DNA from: Saccharimonas sp963550135
GTDB lineage: Bacteria; Patescibacteriota; Saccharimonadia; Saccharimonadales; Saccharimonadaceae
Direction: 5' to 3'
Assembly (NCBI GenBank): GCA_963550135.1
Contig: CAUVBP010000006.1
Coordinates: forward strand, 1-59,758
DNA: 59,758 bases
A model generated the notes under the pieces. That model was not told the DNA's origin and did not search any database. It saw only the letters and a list, made by a program, of their open reading frames with translations. The translations under genes and the position numbers were made by a program. Within the stretch, counting starts at the first letter, position 1; each line of letters begins with the position of its first letter. Shown piece by piece: positions 51,478 through 59,084 of the stretch.

Positions 51478-51806
51478 CTGTCGTCTACGTGGGGCCATCT
51501 GTCTCGCCACACACGTAGTGCCCTAAAAGACAGGTGAGCGTAAACCGCGACACAGAGTGCAGCAACAGTCAAAGTTGCTACACTCCATATGCTAGGCAAC
51601 CTGACGGCGCTGGCTATGATTGCTATAAAATAAGCAAATGCTGCGGCAATCGCCAGAGTCTCATTTACTACGCGCATGCGCGCGTAGACAGACACTCTGA
51701 TGTATGATACTCTCTCAGCTTGGCAGCGCACCAAATGTGCCGCCAGTGAGAGACCGACCCCAAAAGACAACGAGACCAGGATTGTGATCTCGATAATTCT
51801 AATCAT
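51468..51806 (-). CDS. Small membrane protein in a self-contained cassette
   Basis: 112 aa with about three hydrophobic segments (IIEITILVSLSFGVGLSLAA, ETLAIAAAFAYFIAIIASAV, SIWSVATLTVAALCVAVYAH) and Arg-rich loops. Start ATG 51806 has the near-perfect SD AAGGAGGTGAAAGG. No family recognised. Own promoter (TGG-TATAAT at 51852-51847) and terminator. GC content and codons differ from rpoB next door. Confidence 0.65.
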   Translation of the reverse strand: MIRIIEITILVSLSFGVGLSLAAHLVRCQAERVSYIRVSVYARMRVVNETLAIAAAFAYFIAIIASAVRLPSIWSVATLTVAALCVAVYAHLSFRALRVWRDRWPHVDDSAS

Positions 51807-51846
51807 CCTTTCACCTCCTTAGGCCGAAACGACTAGAATATCTAAA

Positions 51847-51852
51847 ATTATA
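51847..51852 (-). promoter_or_regulatory. -10 element of the 112-aa gene
   Basis: Extended TGG-TATAAT on the minus strand, leader of about 35 nt with strong SD. Confidence 0.55.
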
Positions 51853-51960
51853 CCACAGCATGTCTCAAGACGCGACCTTCTGTCTAGAAATCGCTACTCT
51901 GCTAGGAATCATCACCGTTATCGCGCAGCCGTTAAACCGGACGACTACCACCTCGGCGAA

Positions 51961-52587
51961 CTATTTTCCAGATTTCGCTGGTTTGCTTTTGCTGTTTTTG
52001 TGGCCGATTACTTCGTCGACTACGCCGTATTGCAGCGCTTCGTCGGCGCTCATCCAGTAGTCGCGCTCCATGTCAGCTTTGACTTTGTCAAGTTTCTGGC
52101 CAGTGTTGCCGGCTATAATTTTCGCTAACCGCTCTTTTAACTCTATCGCCTCGCGCAGGCTGATTTCTTGGTCGGTCACCTTGCCGTGGGTACCGCTCGA
52201 CGGCTGGTGGATCATCACCCGGGCGTTCGGCAGTAAATAGCGCTTGCCCTTGGCGCCGCTGCTCAGCAAGAAAGCGCCCATGCTGGCTTGCAGCCCGATG
52301 CCAATCGTCTGGACGTCAGGCTTGATGTATTGCATAGTATCATAAATTGCCAAGCCATCGTACACCACGCCGCCTGGGCTGTTGATATAGAGTTGGATGT
52401 CCTTTTCGGGATCTTCATTGGCTAAGTGCAGCAGCTGAGCTACGATGACGTTGGCCGTAGCTTCGTTGACTTCCTCGCCCAAGAAAATGATGCGATCCTC
52501 TAGCAGGCGCGAATAAATGTCGTAACCGCGCTCGCCGTCGCGCGTACGGACGATCACGTTGGGTACTAAGTAATTCGATGGTTTCAT
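51961..52587 (-). CDS. clpP: ATP-dependent Clp protease proteolytic subunit
   Basis: Serine peptidase that forms the tetradecameric ClpP chamber (208 aa). Catalytic triad Ser102 (GLQASMGAFL), His127 (VMIHQPSS), Asp176 (ERDYWMS). Leaderless start: TACAAT at 52599-52594 is 6 nt before the ATG. A perfect CIRCE operator immediately upstream puts it under HrcA control. The 51.8-51.96 kb gap after the gene shows nothing notable. Confidence 0.96.
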   Translation of the reverse strand: MKPSNYLVPNVIVRTRDGERGYDIYSRLLEDRIIFLGEEVNEATANVIVAQLLHLANEDPEKDIQLYINSPGGVVYDGLAIYDTMQYIKPDVQTIGIGLQASMGAFLLSSGAKGKRYLLPNARVMIHQPSSGTHGKVTDQEISLREAIELKERLAKIIAGNTGQKLDKVKADMERDYWMSADEALQYGVVDEVIGHKNSKSKPAKSGK

Positions 52588-52593
52588 GGTCTG

Positions 52594-52599
52594 ATTGTA
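52594..52599 (-). promoter_or_regulatory. -10 element of clpP
   Basis: TACAAT on the minus strand, 6 nt before the ATG at 52587. Its -35 region falls inside the CIRCE element. Confidence 0.65.
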
Positions 52600-52608
52600 G
52601 CGTACTAA

Positions 52609-52635
52609 TTAGCACTCGTCAAGGCAGAGTGCTAA
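52609..52635. promoter_or_regulatory. CIRCE operator (HrcA binding site)
   Basis: TTAGCACTC, 9 bp, GAGTGCTAA: identical to the CIRCE consensus. It covers the clpP -35 region and sits 28 bp upstream of the -10 of the divergent 52736 unit, so HrcA could repress clpP and perhaps both units. Confidence 0.95.
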
Positions 52636-52639
52636 TAAT

Positions 52640-52668
52640 TTGCTATTTAACGCGAAATGTAGTATAAT
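52640..52668 (+). promoter_or_regulatory. Promoter of the 52736 cassette
   Basis: TTGCTA (52640-52645), 17 bp spacer, TATAAT (52663-52668) on the plus strand, divergent from clpP. Confidence 0.65.
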
Positions 52669-52674
52669 AAAAAG

Positions 52675-52716
52675 ATGGATGGCGCAATCCCGCGCTGTCT
52701 AGTTCCGTTTCACTGA
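52675..52716 (+). CDS. Possible leaderless leader peptide
   Basis: MDGAIPRCLVPFH (13 aa) starting 6 nt after the -10 and ending in TGA 4 nt before the AGGAGG SD of the downstream gene. The spacing fits translation coupling or a regulatory leader peptide, but it is short enough to arise by chance. Confidence 0.35.
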   Translation: MDGAIPRCLVPFH

Positions 52717-52735
52717 AAGAAGGAGGTGGTGTGTC

Positions 52736-53188
52736 GTGAGCACACCTGTCCCGCCGTCCGATCCCCGCGATGAGACGCCGCCGTTGTGGCAGCGCCTGAT
52801 TTCGCTGCTCCTGCTGGCCGTTTGGCCAGCAGGAGCGTTTGTCTTCCTCCTCGGCTCTGCGGCCGGGGAGGAGAGCTTTCTCGGCCGGGGCTTCACTGCC
52901 CTGGTCGAGGCTCCCTGGTGGGCGACAGCTGGGGCCGCCATGGCCTTGGTCACCGCCACTCTGCTGTGTGCTCCCGCCGCCATCAGGCTGGTGGGAGATC
53001 TCATCGTCGGGGCGAGCGCATTCGCCCTGTTGCTGTCGTGGGGTCTCGACCCCGCGACAACCGACATCAAAGGCACCCCGCTCTGGGGCTGCCTTCTATT
53101 TTGTGTCGGCGTCTCTCTGATTGACGCCGGTCACACCACACAGGAACGGCGGGCGAGCCGCCCGCCGCGGAGTGAGAACGGGGCATAG
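52736..53188 (+). CDS. GC-rich small membrane protein in a self-contained cassette
   Basis: 150 aa, GTG start with AGAAGGAGGTGG upstream. Four hydrophobic stretches (LISLLLLAVWPAGAFVFLLG, WWATAGAAMALVTATLLCAP, LIVGASAFALLLSWGL, LWGCLLFCVGVSLIDA). The coding sequence is markedly GC-rich, unlike clpP and tig. The TAG stop lies inside the hairpin ACGGGGC-ATA-GCCCCGT. No family recognised; foreign origin is possible. Confidence 0.65.
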   Translation: MSTPVPPSDPRDETPPLWQRLISLLLLAVWPAGAFVFLLGSAAGEESFLGRGFTALVEAPWWATAGAAMALVTATLLCAPAAIRLVGDLIVGASAFALLLSWGLDPATTDIKGTPLWGCLLFCVGVSLIDAGHTTQERRASRPPRSENGA

Positions 53189-53201
53189 CCCCGTCCCCGC
53201 A

Positions 53202-53242
53202 GACTAACAGTCTCGCCGGGGGCGGGGCTGTTAGTCTTTTTT
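53202..53242 (+). terminator. Terminator of the 52736 gene
   Basis: GACTAACAG/CTGTTAGTC stem with an inner CGCC/GGCG helix and TTTTTT after it on the plus strand. Confidence 0.9.
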
Positions 53243-53265
53243 GGCAGTATTTTATACCATATTCA

Positions 53266-53297
53266 AAATACCTCGCTATGCTAGCGAGGTATTTTTT
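53266..53297. terminator. Bidirectional terminator between cassette and tig
   Basis: 13-bp stem AAATACCTCGCTA/TAGCGAGGTATTT with a 3-nt loop and T-tract on the plus strand, A/T-rich on the other. Confidence 0.85.
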
Positions 53298-53316
53298 AGT
53301 AGGCGTGTTATTACTG

Positions 53317-54759
53317 CTATTTGCTTGCCGCTTCTGATTTCTTTGCTTTGGCGCTAGATTTCTTGCCGGCTGGTTTCTCGGCGGCCGGTTTGCCGTCTTT
53401 GCTATTTTTGCTAGCCTTAGCGGGTTTATCCGCCTTGCTTTTGTCGGCTTTCGCAGTTTTAGCTTTCTTGGCCTCCGGAGTATTTAGCTCAACCAATTTA
53501 TCAACGGTCTTTTCGGTGATCAAACGGTTGGCGATTTCGCGCTGAGCTTCTGGCTGGTCAAAGCGCTTGGCCATTTCGGCGTTATTAGCGTATTGCTGCT
53601 TGTAGGCATCAATGTGCGTTGCCAGCTCGTCGGCGGTCGCTTCGATTGCCAGCTCTTTGCTTAGCTCGGCTAGTACCAGTCCGGCTTTGATACGCGCTTC
53701 GGCTGTATCGTTAGCCTCTGCCTCGACCCAAGCGTCGCGGTTAGCAAACCCGCGCGATTCGTAGTATTGATCCAGCGTCATGCCGCGGTACCGCAAATTT
53801 TGCACCAAATCCTGCTCGAGCGAGCGGATCTGATCTTGACGCAGTACGTCTGGCACAGCCACATCGCTGGCTGCTACTAATTGCTTAACCAAATCGTCTT
53901 TTAATTCGTCTAGCGCTTGGCGCTCTTGCTGCGCAGTGATTTCGGCTTCGATATCTTGGCGCAAATCGTCCATCGAGGTATAAGGGCCAGCCTTGGCAGC
54001 AAACTCGTCATTCAGCTCGGGCAATTCTATCTTGTTGACTTTCTTGATAGTCGTTTCAAACACTACGTCGGCGCCCGCCAGGTCTTTGGCGTGATAATCT
54101 TTCGGGAATTGCAGGGCGACGTCCTTTTTATCGCCCGCTTTGAGGCCAACTAGCGCTTCTTCAAAACCCGGGATAAAAGTGCCGCTACCGATAGTCAGCG
54201 GATAATCTTTACCGGTGCCGCCTTGGAAAGCTTCGCCGTCGCGCTTACCAACGAAATCAATAATCACCTCGTCGCCGTCTCGCGCTGCTTCGGTGGTTTC
54301 AGTCTTTTCAGCCAAACCTTTACGAATGCGTTCGATTACTTCTTCGACGTCTTTTTTGTCAATTTTGATTGCCTTTTTGGTTGCTTTGAGTTTCTTGTAA
54401 TCGCCAAGCTTAACTTCAGGCATGATATCAGCCTCGGCGGTAAATTCCAGCATCTCGCCAGGTACGAACTTCTTCAGATCGACTTCTGGACGATCAAGTA
54501 CTTGCAGTTTGTTGCTCAGGAACGCCTCGGCGACAGCGCGATTAATTGCCGCCTCTAATGTCTCTTGGCCAAGCGTGTGCGGGTCGGCGTGCTTTTTGAC
54601 TACCGCGATCGGCACGTGGCCCTGGCGAAAGCCGTTAACTTTGATATTTTTAGCCATTCGCTTGAGCGCAACTTGTTCTGCTGTCTCGAGCTCTGGCTGG
54701 CCTGCCGCTACCGTTACCAGGACGCGGGTGGCCGATAATTTCTTCACAGTCGTCTTCAT
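53317..54759 (-). CDS. tig: Trigger factor
   Basis: Ribosome-bound peptidyl-prolyl isomerase chaperone (480 aa). N-terminal ribosome-binding domain with the signature GFRQGHVPIAVV (the GFRxGxxP loop), PPIase domain with DGDEVIIDFVGKRDGEAFQG and a C-terminal helical domain. A tail of about 55 residues made of Lys, Ala and Ser (KTAKADKSKADKPAKASKNS and onward) extends beyond the family norm. TATAAT 8 nt upstream of the ATG suggests an almost leaderless start. Confidence 0.94.
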   Translation of the reverse strand: MKTTVKKLSATRVLVTVAAGQPELETAEQVALKRMAKNIKVNGFRQGHVPIAVVKKHADPHTLGQETLEAAINRAVAEAFLSNKLQVLDRPEVDLKKFVPGEMLEFTAEADIMPEVKLGDYKKLKATKKAIKIDKKDVEEVIERIRKGLAEKTETTEAARDGDEVIIDFVGKRDGEAFQGGTGKDYPLTIGSGTFIPGFEEALVGLKAGDKKDVALQFPKDYHAKDLAGADVVFETTIKKVNKIELPELNDEFAAKAGPYTSMDDLRQDIEAEITAQQERQALDELKDDLVKQLVAASDVAVPDVLRQDQIRSLEQDLVQNLRYRGMTLDQYYESRGFANRDAWVEAEANDTAEARIKAGLVLAELSKELAIEATADELATHIDAYKQQYANNAEMAKRFDQPEAQREIANRLITEKTVDKLVELNTPEAKKAKTAKADKSKADKPAKASKNSKDGKPAAEKPAGKKSSAKAKKSEAASK

Positions 54760-54767
54760 AACGACGT

Positions 54768-54773
54768 ATTATA
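54768..54773 (-). promoter_or_regulatory. -10 element of tig
   Basis: TGT-TATAAT on the minus strand, 8 nt before the ATG at 54759. Confidence 0.55.
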
Positions 54774-54807
54774 ACAGATTATGCTCAGGCTGGCTATTTT
54801 GGACAAG

Positions 54808-55986
54808 CTACAAGATATCTGACAAGTCGAAAACATCGTCGTCTTCGTCGTACTGCTGATGATGACGGCGATCGCTGACAGCGGTGACTACCCGCTCGAA
54901 GCTGACTTGCTGTTCGCTGTTTTCGCGAATATTTTGTAGATTATACAAGCCCTTGGCGACAGACTGTTCGTCGACGGTCATCACGTAGCGGACGCGCTTT
55001 TTGATAGCTTCTTTGATCTGGCGGTCAATCGGCCGGCCAGTATAATCAACCTCGACCGAAACCCGCTCGCTGCGCAGCTTTTCGGCGATTCGTTCAGCGT
55101 CGTCAAGTACATTGCCTACAGTTACAATATAGGCCTGAGTAGCGCTTTCGAGGTGGCGCATACCAGTATGGCGCGCCAGCAGCTCAATAATGTTCGACAT
55201 GTCTGATTGGCCGCCGACCGAACTTTGCAAGTCGTTATTGACGTAGCGTCCGCCCTTATATAGTAAGGCACTATGCGTAGCATCAGCTTCGGTGAAATCG
55301 AAAATAATACCGCCAGTGTATTCTGGATGCGCCAGCGTGATATCAAGGATAACATTATCAATTCCCAGCCGCTCTAACCGTTCATATAATGCCACTAAAT
55401 TCACATAACATTCACTATGGCGGATAACTTCTGGTAGGTCTTCGGCCGACCTGGCGGTCAAAAGCTTAGATAATTTTTGCAGAACTTCGCTAGAGTGCGA
55501 CAACCCGACGATATCAATCGCGCGGTCGCGAAACTTATCTGGGGCTAATGTTCGCTTCTGTGCCAGTAGGCGCGCCATCAGGCTAGTTTGTACGGCGTCA
55601 AGGTCAAGGTATTCGCTCAGTAGCAAATCGAGCATCTCTGAGTCATTAATGCGCAAATTATAAGCTGAGCGCTTGATGCCCATAGCGTCGAGACCGCGCT
55701 TGGCGATAGCGATTGCTTCGACATCAGCCCGCGGCGACTCGCAGCCGGCATGCTCGTAGCGCAGCAGATATGATGCGCTCGGGTAGGCCGACACGCCGAA
55801 GGCGCCCGCCACAATGTCGTAACGGCGACGATTCTGTAATTTTGACTCAGTGTCAATATCATATTCTTCATAGCCGTACAGTGTTGCCGTGTTGCGCCAC
55901 GATTGCTCGACAAGCTGGCAAGCGCGCACCGTATTCGGATAGTGCACGTCTGTATCGGCGGTTACATTGGATGCTGGTGCCATCAT
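54808..55986 (-). CDS. HisRS-like class II synthetase paralogue
   Basis: 392 aa with a histidyl-tRNA-synthetase-like arrangement. Motif 2 region SYLLRYEHAGCESPRADVEA keeps the Arg-x-Glu but lacks the GRxREFxQ loop. The HisA-like segment LDITLAHPEYTGGIIFDFTE lacks the catalytic RGLDYY arginine. The C-terminal anticodon-binding-like domain (AYIVTVGNVLDDAERIAEKL, EVDYTGRPIDRQIKEAIKKR) is present. Loss of catalytic residues suggests a HisZ-type regulator or other paralogue, not the working HisRS. Two ATGs in tandem; TATAAT 8 nt upstream. Confidence 0.75.
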   Translation of the reverse strand: MMAPASNVTADTDVHYPNTVRACQLVEQSWRNTATLYGYEEYDIDTESKLQNRRRYDIVAGAFGVSAYPSASYLLRYEHAGCESPRADVEAIAIAKRGLDAMGIKRSAYNLRINDSEMLDLLLSEYLDLDAVQTSLMARLLAQKRTLAPDKFRDRAIDIVGLSHSSEVLQKLSKLLTARSAEDLPEVIRHSECYVNLVALYERLERLGIDNVILDITLAHPEYTGGIIFDFTEADATHSALLYKGGRYVNNDLQSSVGGQSDMSNIIELLARHTGMRHLESATQAYIVTVGNVLDDAERIAEKLRSERVSVEVDYTGRPIDRQIKEAIKKRVRYVMTVDEQSVAKGLYNLQNIRENSEQQVSFERVVTAVSDRRHHQQYDEDDDVFDLSDIL

Positions 55987-55994
55987 ATATCCCT

Positions 55995-56000
55995 ATTATA
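55995..56000 (-). promoter_or_regulatory. -10 element of the HisRS-like gene
   Basis: TGC-TATAAT on the minus strand, 8 nt before the first of two tandem ATGs. Confidence 0.5.
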
Positions 56001-56162
56001 GCATAAATGTAATTATTTTGCAAGAGTGCTATCAAGCTTATGGCGACATGCTCACTCATACGCGGCAATATCAGATGTCGCGCCGATATTTCGCGGACGA
56101 ATTGAATCGAATTGTGTATGATCTAAATTGTAAAATTTTTGCAACTGTCTGTCTACAAACTC

Positions 56163-56191
56163 TTTACAGGCGCACCTAAATCAGCTAGAAT
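56163..56191 (+). promoter_or_regulatory. Promoter of the tRNA-Leu(CAG) transcript
   Basis: TTTACA (56163-56168), 17 bp spacer, TAGAAT (56186-56191). The tRNA would have a 5' leader of about 220 nt. The interval 56001-56162 shows no gene. Confidence 0.65.
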
Positions 56192-56213
56192 GGGTTTGCG
56201 CGCTAGATATGAT

Positions 56214-56418
56214 TATGCGCAGCGGACTGCGTGGGCGACTCACGTATGTGTGGATGCGCTGTGCGTCAGTCTTCTAGAGATTAGTAGATAATCGCAATGT
56301 AGTGCTTCACGAGTTATACGCAGATGTGGCGACTGCGTGGGCAACGCAAGTATGCGTAGACGCGTAGCGCGTTGCTAAGAATCGGTAGATGTCGCGATAT
56401 AGTACTTTGCAATCACAC
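56214..56418 (+). repeat. Two imperfect tandem repeats upstream of tRNA-Leu
   Basis: Units of about 106 and 99 bp (56214-56319, 56320-56418). Anchors: GACTGCGTGGGC at 56225 and 56331; GCAGATGTGGCG, identical to the tRNA 5' end, at 56320 and again at the tRNA start 56419. The units may be decayed tRNA copies or a structured leader. Confidence 0.6.
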
Positions 56419-56505
56419 GCAGATGTGGCGGAATTGGTAGACGCGCTAGCTTCAGGTGCTAGTGCCCTTCGGGGCGTGGAGGTTCAAGTCCTCTCATCTG
56501 TACCA
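56419..56505 (+). tRNA. tRNA-Leu(CAG)
   Basis: 87 nt including encoded CCA. Acceptor GCAGATG pairs with CATCTGT, the D loop contains AATTGGTAGA, the anticodon stem-loop is GCTAGC-TTCAGGT-GCTAGT with anticodon CAG, a long variable arm (GCCCTTCGGGGC) marks class II, and the T arm has GGTTCAAGTCC. Confidence 0.95.
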
Positions 56506-56537
56506 TAACTTGTATTTAGTGGAACAATGTTAATACT

Positions 56538-56562
56538 GCCCGCTCAAGTAAAGCGGGCTTTT
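56538..56562 (+). terminator. Terminator of the tRNA-Leu transcript
   Basis: GCCCGCT/AGCGGGC stem, 7-nt loop, then TTTT on the plus strand. Confidence 0.85.
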
Positions 56563-56612
56563 AGTTGAGCAAATAGTTGCCTCGCAGCTAATGTTTGTGG
56601 TTAAATAGAAAC

Positions 56613-57014
56613 ATGACGAACGAAGAACTAGCGATCAAAATCGATAACCTAAGCGATATCGTTGCTAATCTAGCAAAAACGATGGACGAACGGTTTAAAC
56701 AAGTCGATGAGCGTTTTGAGCAAATCGATGAGCAGCTTGCTGATATCCGCAAAGACCACAAGACTCTGGTTGATATCGTGAAAGATATGGATCTGGCGGC
56801 AGATGAACGATTCCAGGAATTAAAGGCTGGGCAAGCCGAGCTAGCGGCTAACCAAGAGAGTCTGCGGGCCGACCTTGCTGTCGTTCGCCGCGAGCTGTAC
56901 CATGAGTCTGGCAGCCGCGAGATGGTAGACGACACGCTTTATAACTCGCTTGATAAGCGCTTACGCCGAGTAGAGGCAAAGTTTCCTGATTTAGCGTCGA
57001 GCCAAGCAGCCTAG
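56613..57014 (+). CDS. Coiled-coil protein of unknown function
   Basis: 133 aa, ATG at 56613 (MTNEELAIKIDNLSD). Repeats such as DERFKQVDERFEQIDEQLAD and DERFQELKAGQAEL make one long coiled coil without membrane segments. Similar in style to the 34307 gene but not obviously homologous. The gap 57015-57188 holds nothing I can identify. Confidence 0.7.
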   Translation: MTNEELAIKIDNLSDIVANLAKTMDERFKQVDERFEQIDEQLADIRKDHKTLVDIVKDMDLAADERFQELKAGQAELAANQESLRADLAVVRRELYHESGSREMVDDTLYNSLDKRLRRVEAKFPDLASSQAA

Positions 57015-57188
57015 CTGTTCCGCTCAAAATACGATTGCTCTTCTCTTCTCCTACGCTAGTTTTAAATAAGTGTAAGCGATAGTGTGCATATATTTGGTCT
57101 GTTAATCGATTAAGAGGCCACTTTTTGCTAGCGGCGTTAACAATTCTAACAATCCATTTGCAGAAAATATATTTTTGGCAGTATCTGC

Positions 57189-58787
57189 CTATACCTGCGG
57201 CAAAACATCGCCGTTGACACTAGCGGTAAGCGATCGCAGATTATCGCCGACTTTGACGCCTGGATTCATAATACCGAGCGGATCAAAAACTTTTTTGATA
57301 GCCGCGTACATCTCGCGAGTGCGAACGTCAAGGTGTTTATACGCGAAATGCGCTGCGATCCGACCCTCGGCTGCTTGGCCAATGAGCGCGCCGTCATACT
57401 TAACAGTCAAATTAGACAATTCATCAAAAATCTTGAATAATTTTTGCTTGTCTCCAACTTGACGCAGCGACAGTACCGGATGAACCGTGTAAGTTTCGGT
57501 TAGCACGTGCCCAGAAATAGGCATATTACAATGCAGACGACCAGCCAAAACTGTTAATGCTTTGGTAAATTCATCGAAACGCGCAGCTGGAATATAAATA
57601 TCACTATACAAATGCGGCGCAAAAGCTGGGTTTTTGTCAGGCAATTCGGCATAGCGAACAATATTAAGTGTCGATAATAGCGCGCCATCGTCAGTGTCTT
57701 CGCTAGAAACGAATTTGACTCCCTCGGCACTGCTGAATGTCTTCTGGATTTTTTTGAGGTTACGAGCGCGAGTGCGACCATTGAAATCGTCAAACCCGGC
57801 GATAATAACCGCCTGCGGGTCGGCTCCGTCCAAGCCAAACCAGTCAAAGTGCCGGCCAGCAGCAGCGGCAGCGCTAAATAGCTGGGCGTCAAAATACTCG
57901 GCAAAAGCTGCGCCGCTATCGCGCAATATACGCATAGCGTCATTGGCTACGCTAGCCGAAGCAAATACTAGCGCAAAGACCTCATTGCTCTGGCTAAGAA
58001 ATTCGGTGCGCAAAATCATCTCGCTGATAATACCTAGCGTACCCTGCGCACCGATGAATAGCGGTGTCAAGTCGAACTGATTTCCTCTCTTGACAGAGGC
58101 TATAGAGCTATAGCCAGACTTATCATATTCTGGCAGAGCGGTAATCACGTCGTGGTATTCGTCAATGATTGCGTCAATGCCACGGTAAATATCGCCCTCT
58201 AGATTCTGCAGGCCTTTCTTGCGGCTGAGCTCGCGCCGGCCAAGCGGGCCTGTCTGCAAAATATCGCCATTTGCCAAAACGATCTCGAGCTGGCTGATAA
58301 AGGCGCTCAAATCGCCGTATTTACCGCTAGCCAGTCCAGCTAGATTGTCAGCGATAGCCCCGCCAACTGTTCGACACGCATCTAGGCCGTCGAGCGGCGG
58401 GATGTTAACACCCTGCAGGCTTAGCGCTTGGCGCAGGGTTCCAATAGTTGTGCCGGGCTGCAGGCGAACTAACCGCTGTTTGGCATCATACTCAAAAACA
58501 TTATTCATGTGCCGCGACATATCGGCTATCGTTCCGCGGCCAATTGCACCACCTGTAGTTCCGCGGCCTGAACCGCGGGCAGTTATTGCCTGAACATGCC
58601 CGCGTTCAGCCAACTGCCATGATAAACGCGCCGTTTTGCGGATGTCGTCGGTGTTGCGCGGCGCAACGATCATCTCTGGCGCTAGGCTCAATACTCCAGC
58701 ATCGTTAATATAAGCCTGCCGCACATCGGGCCGGAAGTCAATCTCTCCTAGCAAATGTCCGCGTAGGTAATTAGCAATTTTGCTCAT
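57189..58787 (-). CDS. FAD-linked oxidase/dehydrogenase (GlcD-like)
   Basis: PCMH-type flavoprotein (532 aa) of the glycolate oxidase/D-lactate dehydrogenase family. FAD-binding segment ARGSGRGTTGGAIGRGTIAD, then TVGGAIADNLAGLASGKYGD, and the QGTLGIISEMILRTE strand. C-terminal segment ends GIMNPGVKVG. Likely oxidises a 2-hydroxy acid; partner acceptor unknown. Leadered start: TAAAAT is 24 nt upstream and GATGAGGGTG is the SD. Confidence 0.85.
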   Translation of the reverse strand: MSKIANYLRGHLLGEIDFRPDVRQAYINDAGVLSLAPEMIVAPRNTDDIRKTARLSWQLAERGHVQAITARGSGRGTTGGAIGRGTIADMSRHMNNVFEYDAKQRLVRLQPGTTIGTLRQALSLQGVNIPPLDGLDACRTVGGAIADNLAGLASGKYGDLSAFISQLEIVLANGDILQTGPLGRRELSRKKGLQNLEGDIYRGIDAIIDEYHDVITALPEYDKSGYSSIASVKRGNQFDLTPLFIGAQGTLGIISEMILRTEFLSQSNEVFALVFASASVANDAMRILRDSGAAFAEYFDAQLFSAAAAAGRHFDWFGLDGADPQAVIIAGFDDFNGRTRARNLKKIQKTFSSAEGVKFVSSEDTDDGALLSTLNIVRYAELPDKNPAFAPHLYSDIYIPAARFDEFTKALTVLAGRLHCNMPISGHVLTETYTVHPVLSLRQVGDKQKLFKIFDELSNLTVKYDGALIGQAAEGRIAAHFAYKHLDVRTREMYAAIKKVFDPLGIMNPGVKVGDNLRSLTASVNGDVLPQV

Positions 58788-58811
58788 ACACCCTCATCTT
58801 CATATAAATCT

Positions 58812-58817
58812 ATTTTA
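58812..58817 (-). promoter_or_regulatory. -10 element of the FAD-oxidase gene
   Basis: TGC-TAAAAT on the minus strand, 24 nt before the ATG. Confidence 0.5.
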
Positions 58818-58860
58818 GCATAAGCTGCAGCAATTTTTCGCGAATTTGTTAGAAGTTCGC

Positions 58861-58866
58861 TATAAT
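58861..58866 (+). promoter_or_regulatory. -10 element upstream of the truncated tRNA
   Basis: TATAAT 67 nt before the tRNA 5' end; no clear -35. A leader with GCAAGC/GCTTGC inverted repeats follows. Confidence 0.4.
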
Positions 58867-58933
58867 TATTTGTGCAAGCAAAATACGTGCGGTTTGCACG
58901 GCTGCGGCGTGCCGCTAGAGCTTGCAAACGCTC

Positions 58934-58974
58934 GCGGATGTGGTGGAATTGGTAGACACGCATGCCTTAGGAGC
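58934..58974 (+). tRNA. tRNA-Leu(TAG), 5' half only
   Basis: GCGGATG acceptor strand, D arm (GTGGAATTGGTAGACAC), anticodon stem CATGC and loop CTTAGGA (anticodon TAG) plus GC. The 3' stem GCATG, variable arm and T arm (GGTTC) are missing; unrelated sequence begins at 58975. This is truncation at the anticodon stem, next to an integrase, so a likely attachment-site edge. Confidence 0.85.
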
Positions 58975-59032
58975 TAACAAGCTCGCTTGCCTGTTCTTGT
59001 ATTTTATAGGGTTAATATAGCCTTTTTTCGCT

Positions 59033-59069
59033 AAAAGAGGAGTCTATTCTTGTAACAGACTCCTCTTTT
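59033..59069. terminator. Bidirectional terminator between truncated tRNA and integrase
   Basis: 13-bp stem AAAAGAGGAGTCT/AGACTCCTCTTTT with an 11-nt loop. Confidence 0.85.
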
Positions 59070-59084
59070 AGACTCCTTTATTGT

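Noticed and set aside
57015..57188. Possible regulatory region between the coiled-coil gene and the FAD oxidase
   Set aside because: No promoter-quality hexamers in register, no stable hairpin and no ORF; nothing to support a call.
58934..59084. Group I intron in tRNA-Leu(TAG)
   Set aside because: No 3' exon (T arm or CATCCGC) occurs up to the window edge, and no P7/P3-type core; terminator and integrase follow directly, so truncation fits better.
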